A DNA stretch of 12,057 nt from Entrophospora sp. SA101 (lineage: Eukaryota > Glomeromycota > Glomeromycetes > Entrophosporales > Entrophosporaceae): contig CAUDNR010001675.1 of assembly GCA_958430865.1 (NCBI GenBank), positions 1 to 12,057 of the forward strand, read 5' to 3'. This document shows, in pieces, positions 1-7,366 of the stretch. Below the pieces are notes generated by a model. That model was given only the letters and a program-made list of their open reading frames with translations, was not told where the DNA came from and did no database searches. The stretch's first letter is position 1. Each line of letters opens with the position of its first letter. The position numbers and the translations under genes were made by a program.

Positions 1-431
1 GCTGTGACATATCAACAAAATGAAATCGTAACTTTGTAGAGAAAGGTCTTAGCTTCAAAATTACGGCTTATTTTTTGTGTGTTACATTTCCATTTTTGGA
101 GTTAGAGAAGGATCTACAAGGACAATAAAAAGTTGTGGGACTAGGTGTCTTGCACTATATGTATGTTGTTGTTGTTCAGCAACACTTTTTATTTTAATAA
201 AGCTAGGCCTCATGGCCATGATAATTGTTTCAACTATGAATTACTTCCGATCATATAGAGCATTTAGCTTATGTCACATAAGTAGTATATATCTATTATA
301 GCTATATGGTTGGGAATGACGGAAATGACACAAATTTTCCCTGACTCTTCCCTATTAACACAGGCTTATTTTCTATGAAAATACCTATCTTTTCTAATTT
401 AACAATTGACAGATTTATTAAAATTATTAAA
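1..431. other. Intergenic, nothing recognisable
   Basis: AT-rich sequence upstream of the zinc-ribbon pseudogene. A 74-codon open frame at 77-301 (+) has no recognisable domain and unremarkable composition, and I do not regard it as a gene. A short near-palindrome (GGCCTCATGGCC, about 207-218) has no evident role. Any promoter of the downstream relic would lie here, but no specific element stands out. Confidence 0.6.
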
Positions 432-1666
432 ATGTCAAATAGATTAACATTAGATGAAGCAATAAGAATTGTTGAAGAATGGGGTGGGTGATGTCTTTCT
501 TACTACATTAACTGTTTTATTCCTATGTTTTGGAAATGCAAATATGGTCATCCTTGCAAAGCCCGTTTTTAATTCGAAAAACTTGGTGTTTACTTGTTCA
601 AACAATCATAAAAAACTCGTACCTAAAAATATAAAATATACGCTCGAGTATGCAAATCAACTTTCTTTTAGTAAAAATGGTAAGTTTCTTTCTACAGAAT
701 ATAAAAATATCAAAATCGTACTTTTATGGCAATGTGAAAAATTACATACATGACAAGCATCTTTTTATAATATTAAATACCAAAACACTTGGTGCTCTTA
801 TTACGCAAGATACGAATATAAATTAACACTTGAAAATGCAATACAACTAGCATCTATTAAAAATGGCAAGTGTCTTTCTACAGAATATAAAAACAATAAG
901 TCCACTTTTATGGCAATGCGAAAAATTACATACATGGCAAACATCTTTTAATGTTATCAAATACCAAAATACTTGGTGTCCTTATTATGTAAGAGATAAA
1001 CATAAATTAACACTTGAGGATGCAAAACAATTTGCCTTTAATAAACGTCTTTCTACATTTCCCATAAAAGCAGGTTTTTGCTATTTTTATATTTCGTAAA
1101 AAATTTCATATATGGCAGTCACCAATTAATACCATTAAACACCGAAATAATTGGTACCCTTATTGCGCAGGAAATGCGAAACTCTCTATTGATATTATGC
1201 GTAAACTTGCACATAAGAAAGTGGAAAATGTCTCTCATATAGATACTATAATATATATATAAAGCTTCTTTGGCAATGCAAAAAATTTCATGTGTGGGAG
1301 GCTGTGCCACATATGATTTTAAGAGGTTATTGGCGCCCATATTGTAAAAACAAATTCGATATATTTTTCATGTTGTTCTCCTTGTACTTCTATTGCAAAG
1401 CCATACTGTGGATAATAAATATCAAGTTCTAATCCTGTTGGATATTTTGATGTTTTTAAGAAATTGGGACGACATATCTTAGATGGCAATCCAAGGTATT
1501 TTGTTACGTTCTCATGACATAAATTCTTTCATAGGAATCCCATTGGTTTTATCCGACAACGAAAGCAGGATAAAAACTCAATAAAGAATTATGCGAAGAA
1601 AACTGGGTTGTCCTAAGACATGTTTGGTATTATGAAGATCCATATACAGAAAAAAGCCTTTTTTAA
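432..1666 (+). pseudogene. Decayed multi-zinc-ribbon protein with C-terminal nuclease-like domain
   Basis: From the ATG at 432 (MSNRLTLDEAIRIVEE), about five diverged modules of roughly 55-60 codons can be read by switching frames. Each carries versions of LTLEDAKQ, GKCLSTEYKN, LLWQCEKLHTW and NTWCPYY/C. The C..GH.W...WCP.C pattern resembles the 'probable zinc-ribbon' (DUF4379-type) module. A C-terminal region with LELDIYYPQYGFAIEVQG resembles a PD-(D/E)XK/Vsr-like nuclease core (D, then ExQ), and the tail reads LCEENWVVLRHVWYYEDPY, ending at TAA 1664. Lesions: TGA at 489, TAA in module 1, TGA replacing the Trp codon near 751, frameshifts near 900 and in modules 4-5, loss of GKC in module 4, and an internal inversion at about 1352-1526. 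I recall this architecture as an expanded family in Rhizophagus; the nuclease assignment and its role are inference. It is not expressed as an intact protein. Confidence 0.8.
1352..1526 (-). other. Micro-inversion inside the zinc-ribbon/nuclease pseudogene
   Basis: The plus-strand reading of the pseudogene runs to RGYWRPYCKN at about 1350. It continues on the minus strand from about 1526 down to 1352 (LCHENVTKYLGLPSK, then LELDIYYPQYGFAIEVQG, then EKYIEF). It resumes on the plus strand at about 1527 with FHRNPIGFIRQ. The order of protein segments is correct only if this stretch is flipped back. The same hexamer AAATTC lies at both edges (1352-1357 and 1521-1526), with a palindromic AATT core, so short homology may have mediated the event. 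One nucleotide is out of phase at the left join, which may be a repair scar or later decay. Confidence 0.8.
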
Positions 1667-1667
1667 C

Positions 1668-1756
1668 GCAATTAGTCAGTTCAAATATAATTATCCAAGG
1701 TCCACTTAGTTCATCAGTCTCTGCATTATTAGACTCGACAGGCTCCTCTGTTCAAT
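1668..1756 (-). pseudogene. Unidentified coding relic (EEPVESNNA segment)
   Basis: On the minus strand, from just after a TGA at 1754-1752, an open frame reads TEEPVESNNAETDELSGP and then WIIIFELTN. It looks protein-coding in composition but has no start. It runs antisense into the preceding pseudogene, where it loses meaning. Its first codons are the inverted partner of the plus-strand relic starting at 1761. I do not recognise the family. Confidence 0.35.
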
Positions 1757-1801
1757 TTGAATATCATTTAAACAAGAAGAGCCTGTCGAATCTAATGATG
1801 C
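1723..1801. repeat. 23-bp inverted repeat with 33-nt loop
   Basis: The arms are 1723-1745 and 1779-1801 and differ at two positions. Pairing continues imperfectly a few bases into the loop. Each arm read outward encodes EPVESN(N/D)A, and the differences between arms include a synonymous GAG/GAA change. This suggests a short inverted duplication of coding sequence rather than a terminator. Confidence 0.8.
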
Positions 1802-1982
1802 TTTAATCAGAAATAATTACAAAAGAAGTCACATCATCGAAGCCCACTTTAAAACAATCATAAAACTCAGAGATCTACTGGAAATTGAACCAATGTTATC
1901 TGTCATAACAAATAATAATAATTCTTTCAACGGAAATGATAAATTCAAAACAGTCAAGAGTCATGTTAGTGAAAAAACATGA
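1761..1982 (+). pseudogene. Unidentified coding relic, possibly 5' part of the FHA pseudogene
   Basis: A frame of about 73 codons without an initiating ATG. It includes EEPVESNDALIRNNYKR, then SHIIEAHFKTIIKLRDLLE and an Asn-rich stretch, and ends at TGA 1980. Composition is that of a charged, partly helical protein. It lies just upstream of the FHA-like segment on the same strand and could be an earlier piece of the same gene. There is no family match from memory and no intact start. Confidence 0.35.
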
Positions 1983-2005
1983 TATAAAAAAATTTAACAA
2001 CTTAA

Positions 2006-2360
2006 ATGGTTCAAGCTAAACTTGAATCTAAACCAATTTCATTGGTCGTATATTAAGTCAAAAACCAAGGAGCCATTTTGTCAGAATATCAAGATCGTAT
2101 AACTATTGGATGCGATCCGGCAGCCAATTTGCAAATCAACGATCCAAAGGTACATTGTGTCCTTTCAATTGCAAGTAACAATAAATTCAATCAATCATAC
2201 ATATATATTATATGCACATATATAAACAAATAATTTAATAATTTATATGCTAATCATTATCATTTCTATATTAATAATAGACTATGGAATCAAACTAAGA
2301 ACTTGATTTAAGTCACGGTGATAATATTTGGGTGAAGACAATATTGGTAAAATAGTAAAA
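2006..2360 (+). pseudogene. Broken forkhead-associated (FHA) domain gene
   Basis: From ATG 2006 the frame reads MVQAKLESKPISLVVY and meets TAA at 2054. It then stays open through GAILSEYQDR, ITIGCDPAANLQINDPK and VHCVLSIA. The pattern ITIGR.P....L.I.DP.VS..H is the FHA phosphothreonine-binding signature. Here the usual GR is GC and the SxxH is degraded. A plausible intron (GTAACA at 2175 to TAG at 2280) joins to NYGIKLRT, then with a frame change to LDLSHGDNIWVKTILV, matching the FHA C-terminal strands (L..GD.I.V). FHA domains bind phosphothreonine peptides in DNA-damage and cell-cycle signalling. Which FHA protein this was cannot be told. The in-frame stops, the frameshift and the lost binding residues argue that it is dead. 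Confidence 0.5.
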
Positions 2361-2406
2361 ATCAATTAATTAACATGTATGTTTATGCTTATGTTTATAT
2401 ATTTGG

Positions 2407-2558
2407 TTTATTGAAGATGCTAAAAAATGGATTATGAAAGTCAAATCAGAGCAGAAGAGAATCGTTTACCTGCTCAATTAGGAGAAATACAAAATACATC
2501 ATGTTGTAAACAACGAAAATGGTATAGTAATAAAGCCAGTTCATTGCGCATTTGAGTG
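2407..2558 (+). pseudogene. Possible downstream exon of the FHA relic
   Basis: Two frames are open here. One reads EDAKKWIMKVKSEQKRIVYLLN and is preceded by TTGAAG. The other starts at ATG 2427 (MDYESQIRAEENRLPAQLG) and ends at TGA after about 43 codons. The charged composition and position downstream of the FHA segment suggest a decayed exon, but which frame was real is undecided and no domain is recognised. Confidence 0.25.
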
Positions 2559-2870
2559 TAAAAATGTTAAATGATGTACGTTACTAGTACTGCTGCTATA
2601 GATTAATAATAGTTCTTAGTATTAATATATTAAGGATTACTTGTTGATGTTCAAGAAAGTGAAATCCTGAAGGTTTAAGAAGTTTTTATTAATATAAGAT
2701 CTTAAATGTTTAGTATTTTCTTTGATCAGTTTACATTTCAAAGTAATTGGTTACATGTATATGATTATTATAATGATTTTTAAAGATTAAACCAAAAATT
2801 TAGAATTAAATAATATCCAGGTGATTTGCAAATATTAATTAAAAGATATATATATATCTTTCATCAAAGT
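2559..2870. other. Intergenic, nothing recognisable
   Basis: AT-rich sequence between the FHA relics and the 3' end of the Kei1 gene. A short TA run lies near 2847-2858. No open frame or RNA-like structure of note. Confidence 0.6.
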
Positions 2871-2876
2871 TTTATT
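2871..2876 (-). terminator. Polyadenylation signal of the Kei1 gene
   Basis: On the minus strand this is AATAAA, 10-15 nt downstream of the Kei1 stop codon. It is a canonical hexamer, unusually close to the stop. The motif is common by chance in such AT-rich DNA. Confidence 0.45.
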
Positions 2877-2885
2877 GTTTATGAT

Positions 2886-3930
2886 TTAAAAGTCTGCATG
2901 TGATTCTTCATCATAGTCTTCAACTGTTACTCTTCTGAATACATTAACATTAATACTATTGCTATTAGAAGTATTAGTATCTTCAGAGTTCAATAATGCA
3001 GTGCCAGATGTTGTTTTTCTAGAATTATATAAATTTTCTTGTGATTTTTTTGATACAAAACGTGAATAAGATTGAACCAATAATGCAAAATATACCTATA
3101 AAAAATGGAATAAAAAATTATTTTTCCTTCAAAAATAAATAAATAAATCAATCAATAAAGGATTTCAATTATTTACATGAATGATTGACACAATGACTAA
3201 ACATGTTACTGATATTATAGATTCTTTTTTCCATGATAGTGTTTTTTTAATGGGTAATAGCTCATCGCCATCTTCACTACTTGTAGTAGTTGTGTTGTCA
3301 TTATTGAAAGATGACGTTATTTTTGGGGGTGAATGATTAATAGTATAAAACCATGAGATACCAAATGTTATAGTGAATATTATATTAATAATTAAATCTG
3401 TCCAGTAAATCTTTGAATATAGTTGTATTACTGTTGGATTTTCCTATAACAATAATTATTTTTAAAGAGGAAGAATAAGTTGTTATATTATCATAATAAT
3501 TGTAACCTAATTTAATTCAAGAATAACTAGTGGTTACCTTTAGAATTCCATTAAGTAGACAATAAAGAATAACAAATGCAATTATTATAGAGTATAAATA
3601 TGAAATTATAGAGATGAATCCACCTCCATAAAATATTGTTTGAATTCCAAAGAATCCTGATATTTTGTTCAGCTGTATTTAATAGTAAAATCAAATTATT
3701 ATTTATCAATATAGAAATATATGTGTTTATGTTCTTTCATTTATTTACCAAAGTGAATACTGTAATTAAGATTACACCTTGTCATTTTATTTTTATGAAA
3801 TAGAATTAATTAATATTTTTACAAAATATATATTTAAATAAATATGTGAATCTTTTTTTTCCAGCTTACCTGTTCTTAACTCGATGAAACCAAAAAGTTT
3901 TTTAAAAAATATACTTGCTGGAATACGCAT
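2886..3930 (-). CDS. kei1: Kei1-like subunit of inositol-phosphorylceramide synthase (5 exons)
   Basis: Gene model on the minus strand: exons 3930-3870, 3777-3749, 3672-3538, 3443-3177 and 3095-2886, with introns of 92, 76, 94 and 81 nt, all GT-AG. The joins keep frame and give a 233-aa protein (MRIPASIFFKK... to ...EESHADF, TAA 2886). Four hydrophobic segments are visible at about residues 17-40, 49-72, 91-111 and 150-173. A Ser/Thr/Asn-rich hydrophilic loop (about 112-147) and a polar C-terminal tail (from about 178) lie outside them. The length and segment pattern match yeast Kei1 (221 aa): a conserved LNK.SG..GI after segment 1, hydrophobic segment 2, N.....LYS, then the last membrane helix followed by SFVQEL-like SY.RFV. 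Kei1 is an essential Golgi partner of the catalytic subunit Aur1 in fungal sphingolipid synthesis. In yeast it is cleaved by Kex2; dibasic KK pairs lie in the loop, but cleavage here is only a possibility. The gene looks intact. Family identity rests on recalled yeast sequence; the splice model is unconfirmed. Confidence 0.8.
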
Positions 3931-3952
3931 TTTTTCAACTAAAAAAGTGTTA

Positions 3953-3977
3953 TTATTTATTATTATTATTATTATTA
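3953..3977. repeat. (TTA)n microsatellite upstream of Kei1
   Basis: A run of ATT/TTA triplets just 5' of the Kei1 start and directly abutting the candidate pogo-like element end. It leaves fewer than 50 bp of unique sequence between the start codon and the repeat. Confidence 0.8.
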
Positions 3978-4165
3978 CAAGTCATTCCCGTTATAACGAG
4001 ATTGTCATTATAACGGGAGTTCATATAAAAGCCATGCGAGAATCATTTATTTTCATTGTTTAATTAGTCATATTAGTCAATGAATGTTTTTATACATTAA
4101 GACTTATTTACCTTCTATTTGATTATCAAAAAAAAAAAAAGAAAATCAGCCGGCCGACATTATTA

Positions 4166-4474
4166 TTACTTCTTCTTTTCTTTTACATCGATCTTCCAAT
4201 TTTTTTTGTACTTCATCCACCACCCTTTAGCATATTTTAAATAAGCTGAATATTTACAGACCTATTAATTTCTTTTATTTTACTATTTCGATAAAAAAAC
4301 CTGAACTAATATATTCTGGCATCTCAATATCTTTACGTGGGCTACCTTCTGGATACATTTCTCTAAAATTGGAAATTGTTTGTTTTATGAATTTGTTGGG
4401 TTATGTTTTCTAGGTGGTGTTGTTGTCATTTGACTAGATTCGTCATTTTTTTCATCTTCATCTTCATCGACATC
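4166..4474 (-). pseudogene. Downstream half of a broken acidic gene
   Basis: Reading down from 4474 on the minus strand: DVDEDEDEKNDESSQ then MTTTPPRKHNPTNS, stop. Next, in another frame (4367-4275), comes FREMYPEGSPRKDIEMPEY then ISSGFFIEIVK, stop. Then (4252-4166) comes YSAYLKYAKGWWMKYKK followed by a basic end and TAA. The pieces look like exons or frameshifted stretches of one protein. The upper edge is exactly a hAT target-site copy, beyond which the gene resumes in inverted orientation at 5490. The family is not recognised. Confidence 0.5.
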
Positions 4475-4486
4475 TAGGGATGTTAA
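4467..4486. mobile_element. hAT terminus A with 8-bp target-site copy
   Basis: The target copy TCGACATC (4467-4474) is followed by TAGGGATGTTAA (from 4475). The 8-bp target duplication and a terminus of the form YAGGG are hallmarks of hAT transposons. Its partner is terminus B at 5491, where the reverse complement GATGTCGA precedes the same TAGGGATGTTAA. The element interior after the first dozen bases differs between the two ends, as expected. Confidence 0.6.
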
Positions 4487-4970
4487 ATTACTCGTCAGTC
4501 CAGCTTAGGTTCGGCTCCACCCAGTTTTAGAGTTCAAAAAGTTTAAAAAAAGGCTTTTGAGCGATCAAATTCGAAATAATATATATAATCATATAAATAT
4601 TCCCAAGTATGCTATTTAGAGCTAAATTTACTCTGACGAGTTTAGCTTCAATCTGTATTATTTTTATCGTTACGCACAATAAAACGCTACACTTCGACAA
4701 TTTGTATTAACGTTAAATATGTATGATTTATATAATTACTTGACTGCATTGGCACAAAATGCCTTTAATTGCGGTAATTCCTGTTTCTTTTCTATAAGCT
4801 TAATAGTAATTGGTTTTCAAAATATGTGTTCTTATGCAGAAATTTTTGTATGGTGTTTTTATATGGAAGGTTCTTATATGGAGGTATGACTGTATTTATC
4901 CCAAAGTTACGTGTCAAAATTTACTTTATAGACGCGATTTAATCAATAAAAATAATTAATAATGCAAAAA
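4487..4970. other. Non-coding transposon-derived sequence
   Basis: Sequence following hAT terminus A. A short inverted pair (ACTCGTCAG at 4490-4498, with CTGACGAG at 4633-4640) sits inside. The candidate pogo-like right end is at 4892. No credible open frame is seen. The breakpoint of the rearrangement that inverted the neighbouring gene half probably lies in or near this stretch. Confidence 0.4.
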
Positions 4971-5490
4971 AAAAATTTTTTTTGAAGAAAATTGAGGGAG
5001 CAGAAAAGAAGCTGGAGAGGTTCGAGGAAAAAGGAAATGCGAAGATGAATGAGCTGAATAGGAAGTTGAAGAAAAAAGAATGGATGATGATGATGAAAAG
5101 ACGATGTGGAAAAATCGGAGAGATGGATTAATCGAAGAAAAAAAGAAGCCGAAGAGCATGTGCTATATATACGAACATCATTAGTTGAAAAAAAGTAAAG
5201 GTAACGGGCAAATTGCATAAAAAACATACAAAAAATTATTTTCGCTCGTTCCATTTTGTTTATTTATTCATTCATTTGAATGATCGTTTGGTATACTGTT
5301 TACAACTTTAACTTCTCTTCTGTTTATTTATTTTCTGTTGCTGCCTCCTATTGACACAGGAAAAGAAATAGAGAAAAATAAGGGTAAGCATCATTATTTA
5401 TACTTAATAATTTCTATTCATTTACTCTTTACACATGTTAATTATAACGATAAACACCAAATACGGCCAAGATGAAGATGAAGATGTCGA
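4970..5490 (+). pseudogene. Upstream half of a broken coiled-coil/acidic gene
   Basis: The plus strand reads IEGAEKKLERFEEKGNAKMN then ELNRKLKKKEW. It continues only by frame switching as MDDDDEKTMWKNRRDGL and WINRRKKEAEEHVLYIRTS to about 5193. The composition is that of a charged coiled coil. A short exon ending IEKNK (donor at 5384, GTAAGC) splices to the acceptor CAAG at 5471, giving DEDEDVD. This stops at the hAT target copy GATGTCGA (5483-5490). Removing the element and one target copy joins it in frame to DEDEDEKNDE of the minus-strand half at 4474. Antisense open frames over this purine-rich region are artefacts. The function is unknown. Confidence 0.5.
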
Positions 5491-5502
5491 TAGGGATGTT
5501 AA
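5483..5502. mobile_element. hAT terminus B with 8-bp target-site copy
   Basis: GATGTCGA (5483-5490) precedes TAGGGATGTTAA (from 5491). With terminus A at 4467-4486 it makes a matched target duplication and a 12-bp terminal match. However, both termini point the same way on the plus strand, whereas the ends of one intact element must point toward each other. One end has therefore been inverted together with its flanking gene half. Confidence 0.6.
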
Positions 5503-5642
5503 TTTGTTTCCTTTAAAATCTTTATATTTCAACTAAATTGATGATATCAGATTACTTACTTACCTTTGAGTTTCAATGCGATATTTTGAAGAATCGTTAA
5601 AAAGATGGAAAAATGATGTTTGTTATATCTTTCATCGAAGAA

Positions 5643-5729
5643 TCATTCTCGTTCACATAATACATAATTATGATGTTCACTTTGTCTGGTTTGGTTACAG
5701 CATGCTCCACATACAAACTGACACATCAT
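5643..5729 (-). pseudogene. Short Cys/His-rich reading frame
   Basis: On the minus strand, ATG at 5729 starts MMCQFVCGACCNQTRQSEHH and then NYVLCER, with TGA at 5645-5643. A one-base shift continues it as ENDSSMKDITNIIFPSF. Cysteines 3, 7, 10, 11 and 25 and a His pair suggest a metal-binding relic, but the frame is too short to place. It may be a fragment of a gene lost in the transposon rearrangements. Confidence 0.25.
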
Positions 5730-6097
5730 TTTAACTCAATTGGTGACCGACCACCAAAACCAATTGGGCAATAATACAACCAACATTTTATGACTCCCCA
5801 CCTTTTATTTTATATATTGTCAAAGTAATTTGGTAAGTAATTCAGAAGTTAGCTATAGAAGCTTTTTTGCATTTGGTAAAGGATGTGTTATTAATCTGGT
5901 GAACGCGTAAACAAATTTAATATATATTCTATCGAATGTTATTTATGGATGGATATGCTTTTTTCAAATTGTCTCAACTATAAATGCACCAAGTTAAAAA
6001 ATTTTTCAAATTGTCCAATCAATTTATGAATCGGCCAATCGCATAAAAAATAAACAAAATTGTATATGACGCTGGTATCACAAAATAAAATTTTATA
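5730..6097. promoter_or_regulatory. 5' flank of the CENP-A-like gene
   Basis: No coding signal. A short hairpin (CAATTGG and CCAATTG, about 5738-5767) and a repeated TTTTTTCAAATTGTC (about 5961 and 6003) are visible. The last 40 bases before ATG 6098 are very A/T-rich, as expected for a fungal 5' UTR. No specific transcription-factor site can be claimed. Confidence 0.4.
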
Positions 6098-7366
6098 ATG
6101 AAGAAAATGAAAAAAAAACCATTCAACAGTCCTAATCATCATCAAATTATTAAAAAACCTATAGCAGAAGAGGGAGCAAGAATAACACAGAGGTCTGAAC
6201 GATTTCGTGAATCACTTGATCAATCACAATTGGAAAGAGTTGGTATAAAACATGACCACAGAAAAATATTATCGAAACAAAAGGCTCCAGTGCAATATTT
6301 TGATGTTGTGGATGATTTTTTAGATGTTTTCGAAATTTATATCGACACACAAATTTCAATAGATAATCTCAATAAACTTCCTTTAAGTATTAATGACAGC
6401 ATTAATAACAACAAGAGACTTCTTGCAAGAGATTTCTTCAACGAACATTCACCACCAATAAGGCTTAATACTTTATACCAAAAACAATACGAGAAAGAAC
6501 CAGATAATGTTGATTATTCATTTGAAAATGTTGTCGATTTGGAATTATCATCACCCTTTAGATCCAAAAATAAAAATTCAAGGCAGAATAGTATTCACGA
6601 TATTGAGATGATAGAAGACAACACAGAAATTAGACCAAGATCAAGATCAATGAGTATAGCAAGTTCTATGTCAGATTTAATGGAGGTCGATGACCAGTTT
6701 GCCATTTTCGGCAACAAACCTTTATCCCCAAATATCAGACAACCAACTTCCATATTTTCATCTCAAGCTATAGGAAATAAAATGTCACAAGCGGCAAATC
6801 CCCTTTCATTATCATCATCATCATCATTATCATTATCATCATCATTATCATCATTGTTTTCACCAACTATACCTATTAGTATTTCAGATGATAGGCCAAT
6901 TAATGAGAATATTAAGCCGACGTCAGTCTTTGAATCACATGATAAAAAGTTAGAAGTAGTTTCAGGCGAAAAAAAAGTGATTGGTAAGGATCCTCAACTG
7001 CCTGAACTGTCTCACAAGGAAACTGTAGCAGAAGAACAAGACGATCAAAAACAAAAGAAAGATGAAGAAATAAAATGGAAGGTTTTTAAAGTATCAGGAC
7101 CACCATCATGTATAAATCTTCATGAAGAGATAAAAAAATTACCAGTGTTTCCAGGAGATAAAAAACGTGAAGAAAAACGTAAACAACGCATTTCCAACTA
7201 TAAAAGGTGTAATATTAAGTTCACGTCATTAAGAATGCTTGAAAAGCAGAGAAGAAAAACTGACAAGGAGAGAATTATCAATCAAATGCGAAACATAAAA
7301 ACAATATTGAGGGAATTGGATAGAAAAGATATGCAAGGATATAAAACTGGTACCAAAGCTTTATAA
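6098..7366 (+). CDS. CENP-A/H3-like protein: long disordered tail, truncated before the histone fold
   Basis: A 422-codon open frame, far longer than expected by chance in this AT-rich DNA. It starts at ATG 6098 (MKKMKKK) and ends at TAA 7364. Most of it looks intrinsically disordered: basic N-terminus, acidic and Ser-rich patches, RPRSRSMSIASS near residue 180, a Ser/Leu tract at about 235-255 encoded by TCA/TTA triplets, and a Lys/Glu-rich region at about 305-330. Residues about 355-412 are strongly basic and probably helical (EKQRRKTDKERIINQMR). The last nine residues, GYKTGTKAL, match the start of the H3 alpha-N region (YRPGT.ALREIRK), and homology continues past the stop for the whole histone fold. 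Canonical H3 tails are short and invariant, so a divergent tail points to the centromeric variant CENP-A. Either this is the tail of a recently inactivated CENP-A paralogue, or the tail survives as a protein without a histone fold. No intron is needed within the frame. Confidence 0.7.
   Translation: MKKMKKKPFNSPNHHQIIKKPIAEEGARITQRSERFRESLDQSQLERVGIKHDHRKILSKQKAPVQYFDVVDDFLDVFEIYIDTQISIDNLNKLPLSINDSINNNKRLLARDFFNEHSPPIRLNTLYQKQYEKEPDNVDYSFENVVDLELSSPFRSKNKNSRQNSIHDIEMIEDNTEIRPRSRSMSIASSMSDLMEVDDQFAIFGNKPLSPNIRQPTSIFSSQAIGNKMSQAANPLSLSSSSSLSLSSSLSSLFSPTIPISISDDRPINENIKPTSVFESHDKKLEVVSGEKKVIGKDPQLPELSHKETVAEEQDDQKQKKDEEIKWKVFKVSGPPSCINLHEEIKKLPVFPGDKKREEKRKQRISNYKRCNIKFTSLRMLEKQRRKTDKERIINQMRNIKTILRELDRKDMQGYKTGTKAL
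6807..6857. repeat. Coding TCA/TTA microsatellite (Ser/Leu tract)
   Basis: Runs of TCA broken by TTA encode the Ser/Leu tract at about residues 237-253 of the 422-aa protein. All changes keep frame; the length is likely to vary between isolates. Confidence 0.85.

Larger units (their letters stand above)
3978..4892. mobile_element. Candidate pogo/Tigger-like element remnant
   Basis: The left end reads CAAGTCATTCCCGTTATAACG after a TA. The right end, on the other strand, reads CAGTCATACCTCCATATAAG, also followed by TA. TA target duplication, CAGT-like termini and internal TATAACG-type motifs fit Tc1/mariner-pogo elements, but the two ends match only moderately (about 14 of 22). They could belong to two different insertions. 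A sub-terminal hairpin occupies 3986-4018 (11-bp arms, TCCCGTTATAA). No transposase is visible; the interior contains a hAT end and part of an unrelated broken gene. Confidence 0.35.

Noticed and set aside
77..301. 74-codon plus-strand open frame
   Set aside because: No recognisable domain, atypical composition with a Cys cluster from TGT/TTG repeats, and no homologous neighbour; a chance frame is likelier.
469..753. 94-codon frame as an independent gene
   Set aside because: It begins at a TTG and stitches two frames of the zinc-ribbon pseudogene; the true reading starts at ATG 432 and is broken by TGA 489.
1119..1340. Minus-strand 73-codon frame
   Set aside because: It is antisense to the zinc-ribbon modules, whose plus-strand translation is clearly the meaningful one.
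4943..5254. Minus-strand 103- and 67-codon frames (Phe/Ser/His-rich)
   Set aside because: They are shadows of a purine-rich coiled-coil coding relic on the plus strand; their odd composition reflects antisense GAA/AAG codons.
6159..6359. Minus-strand 66-codon frame
   Set aside because: Antisense within the 422-codon CENP-A-like frame.
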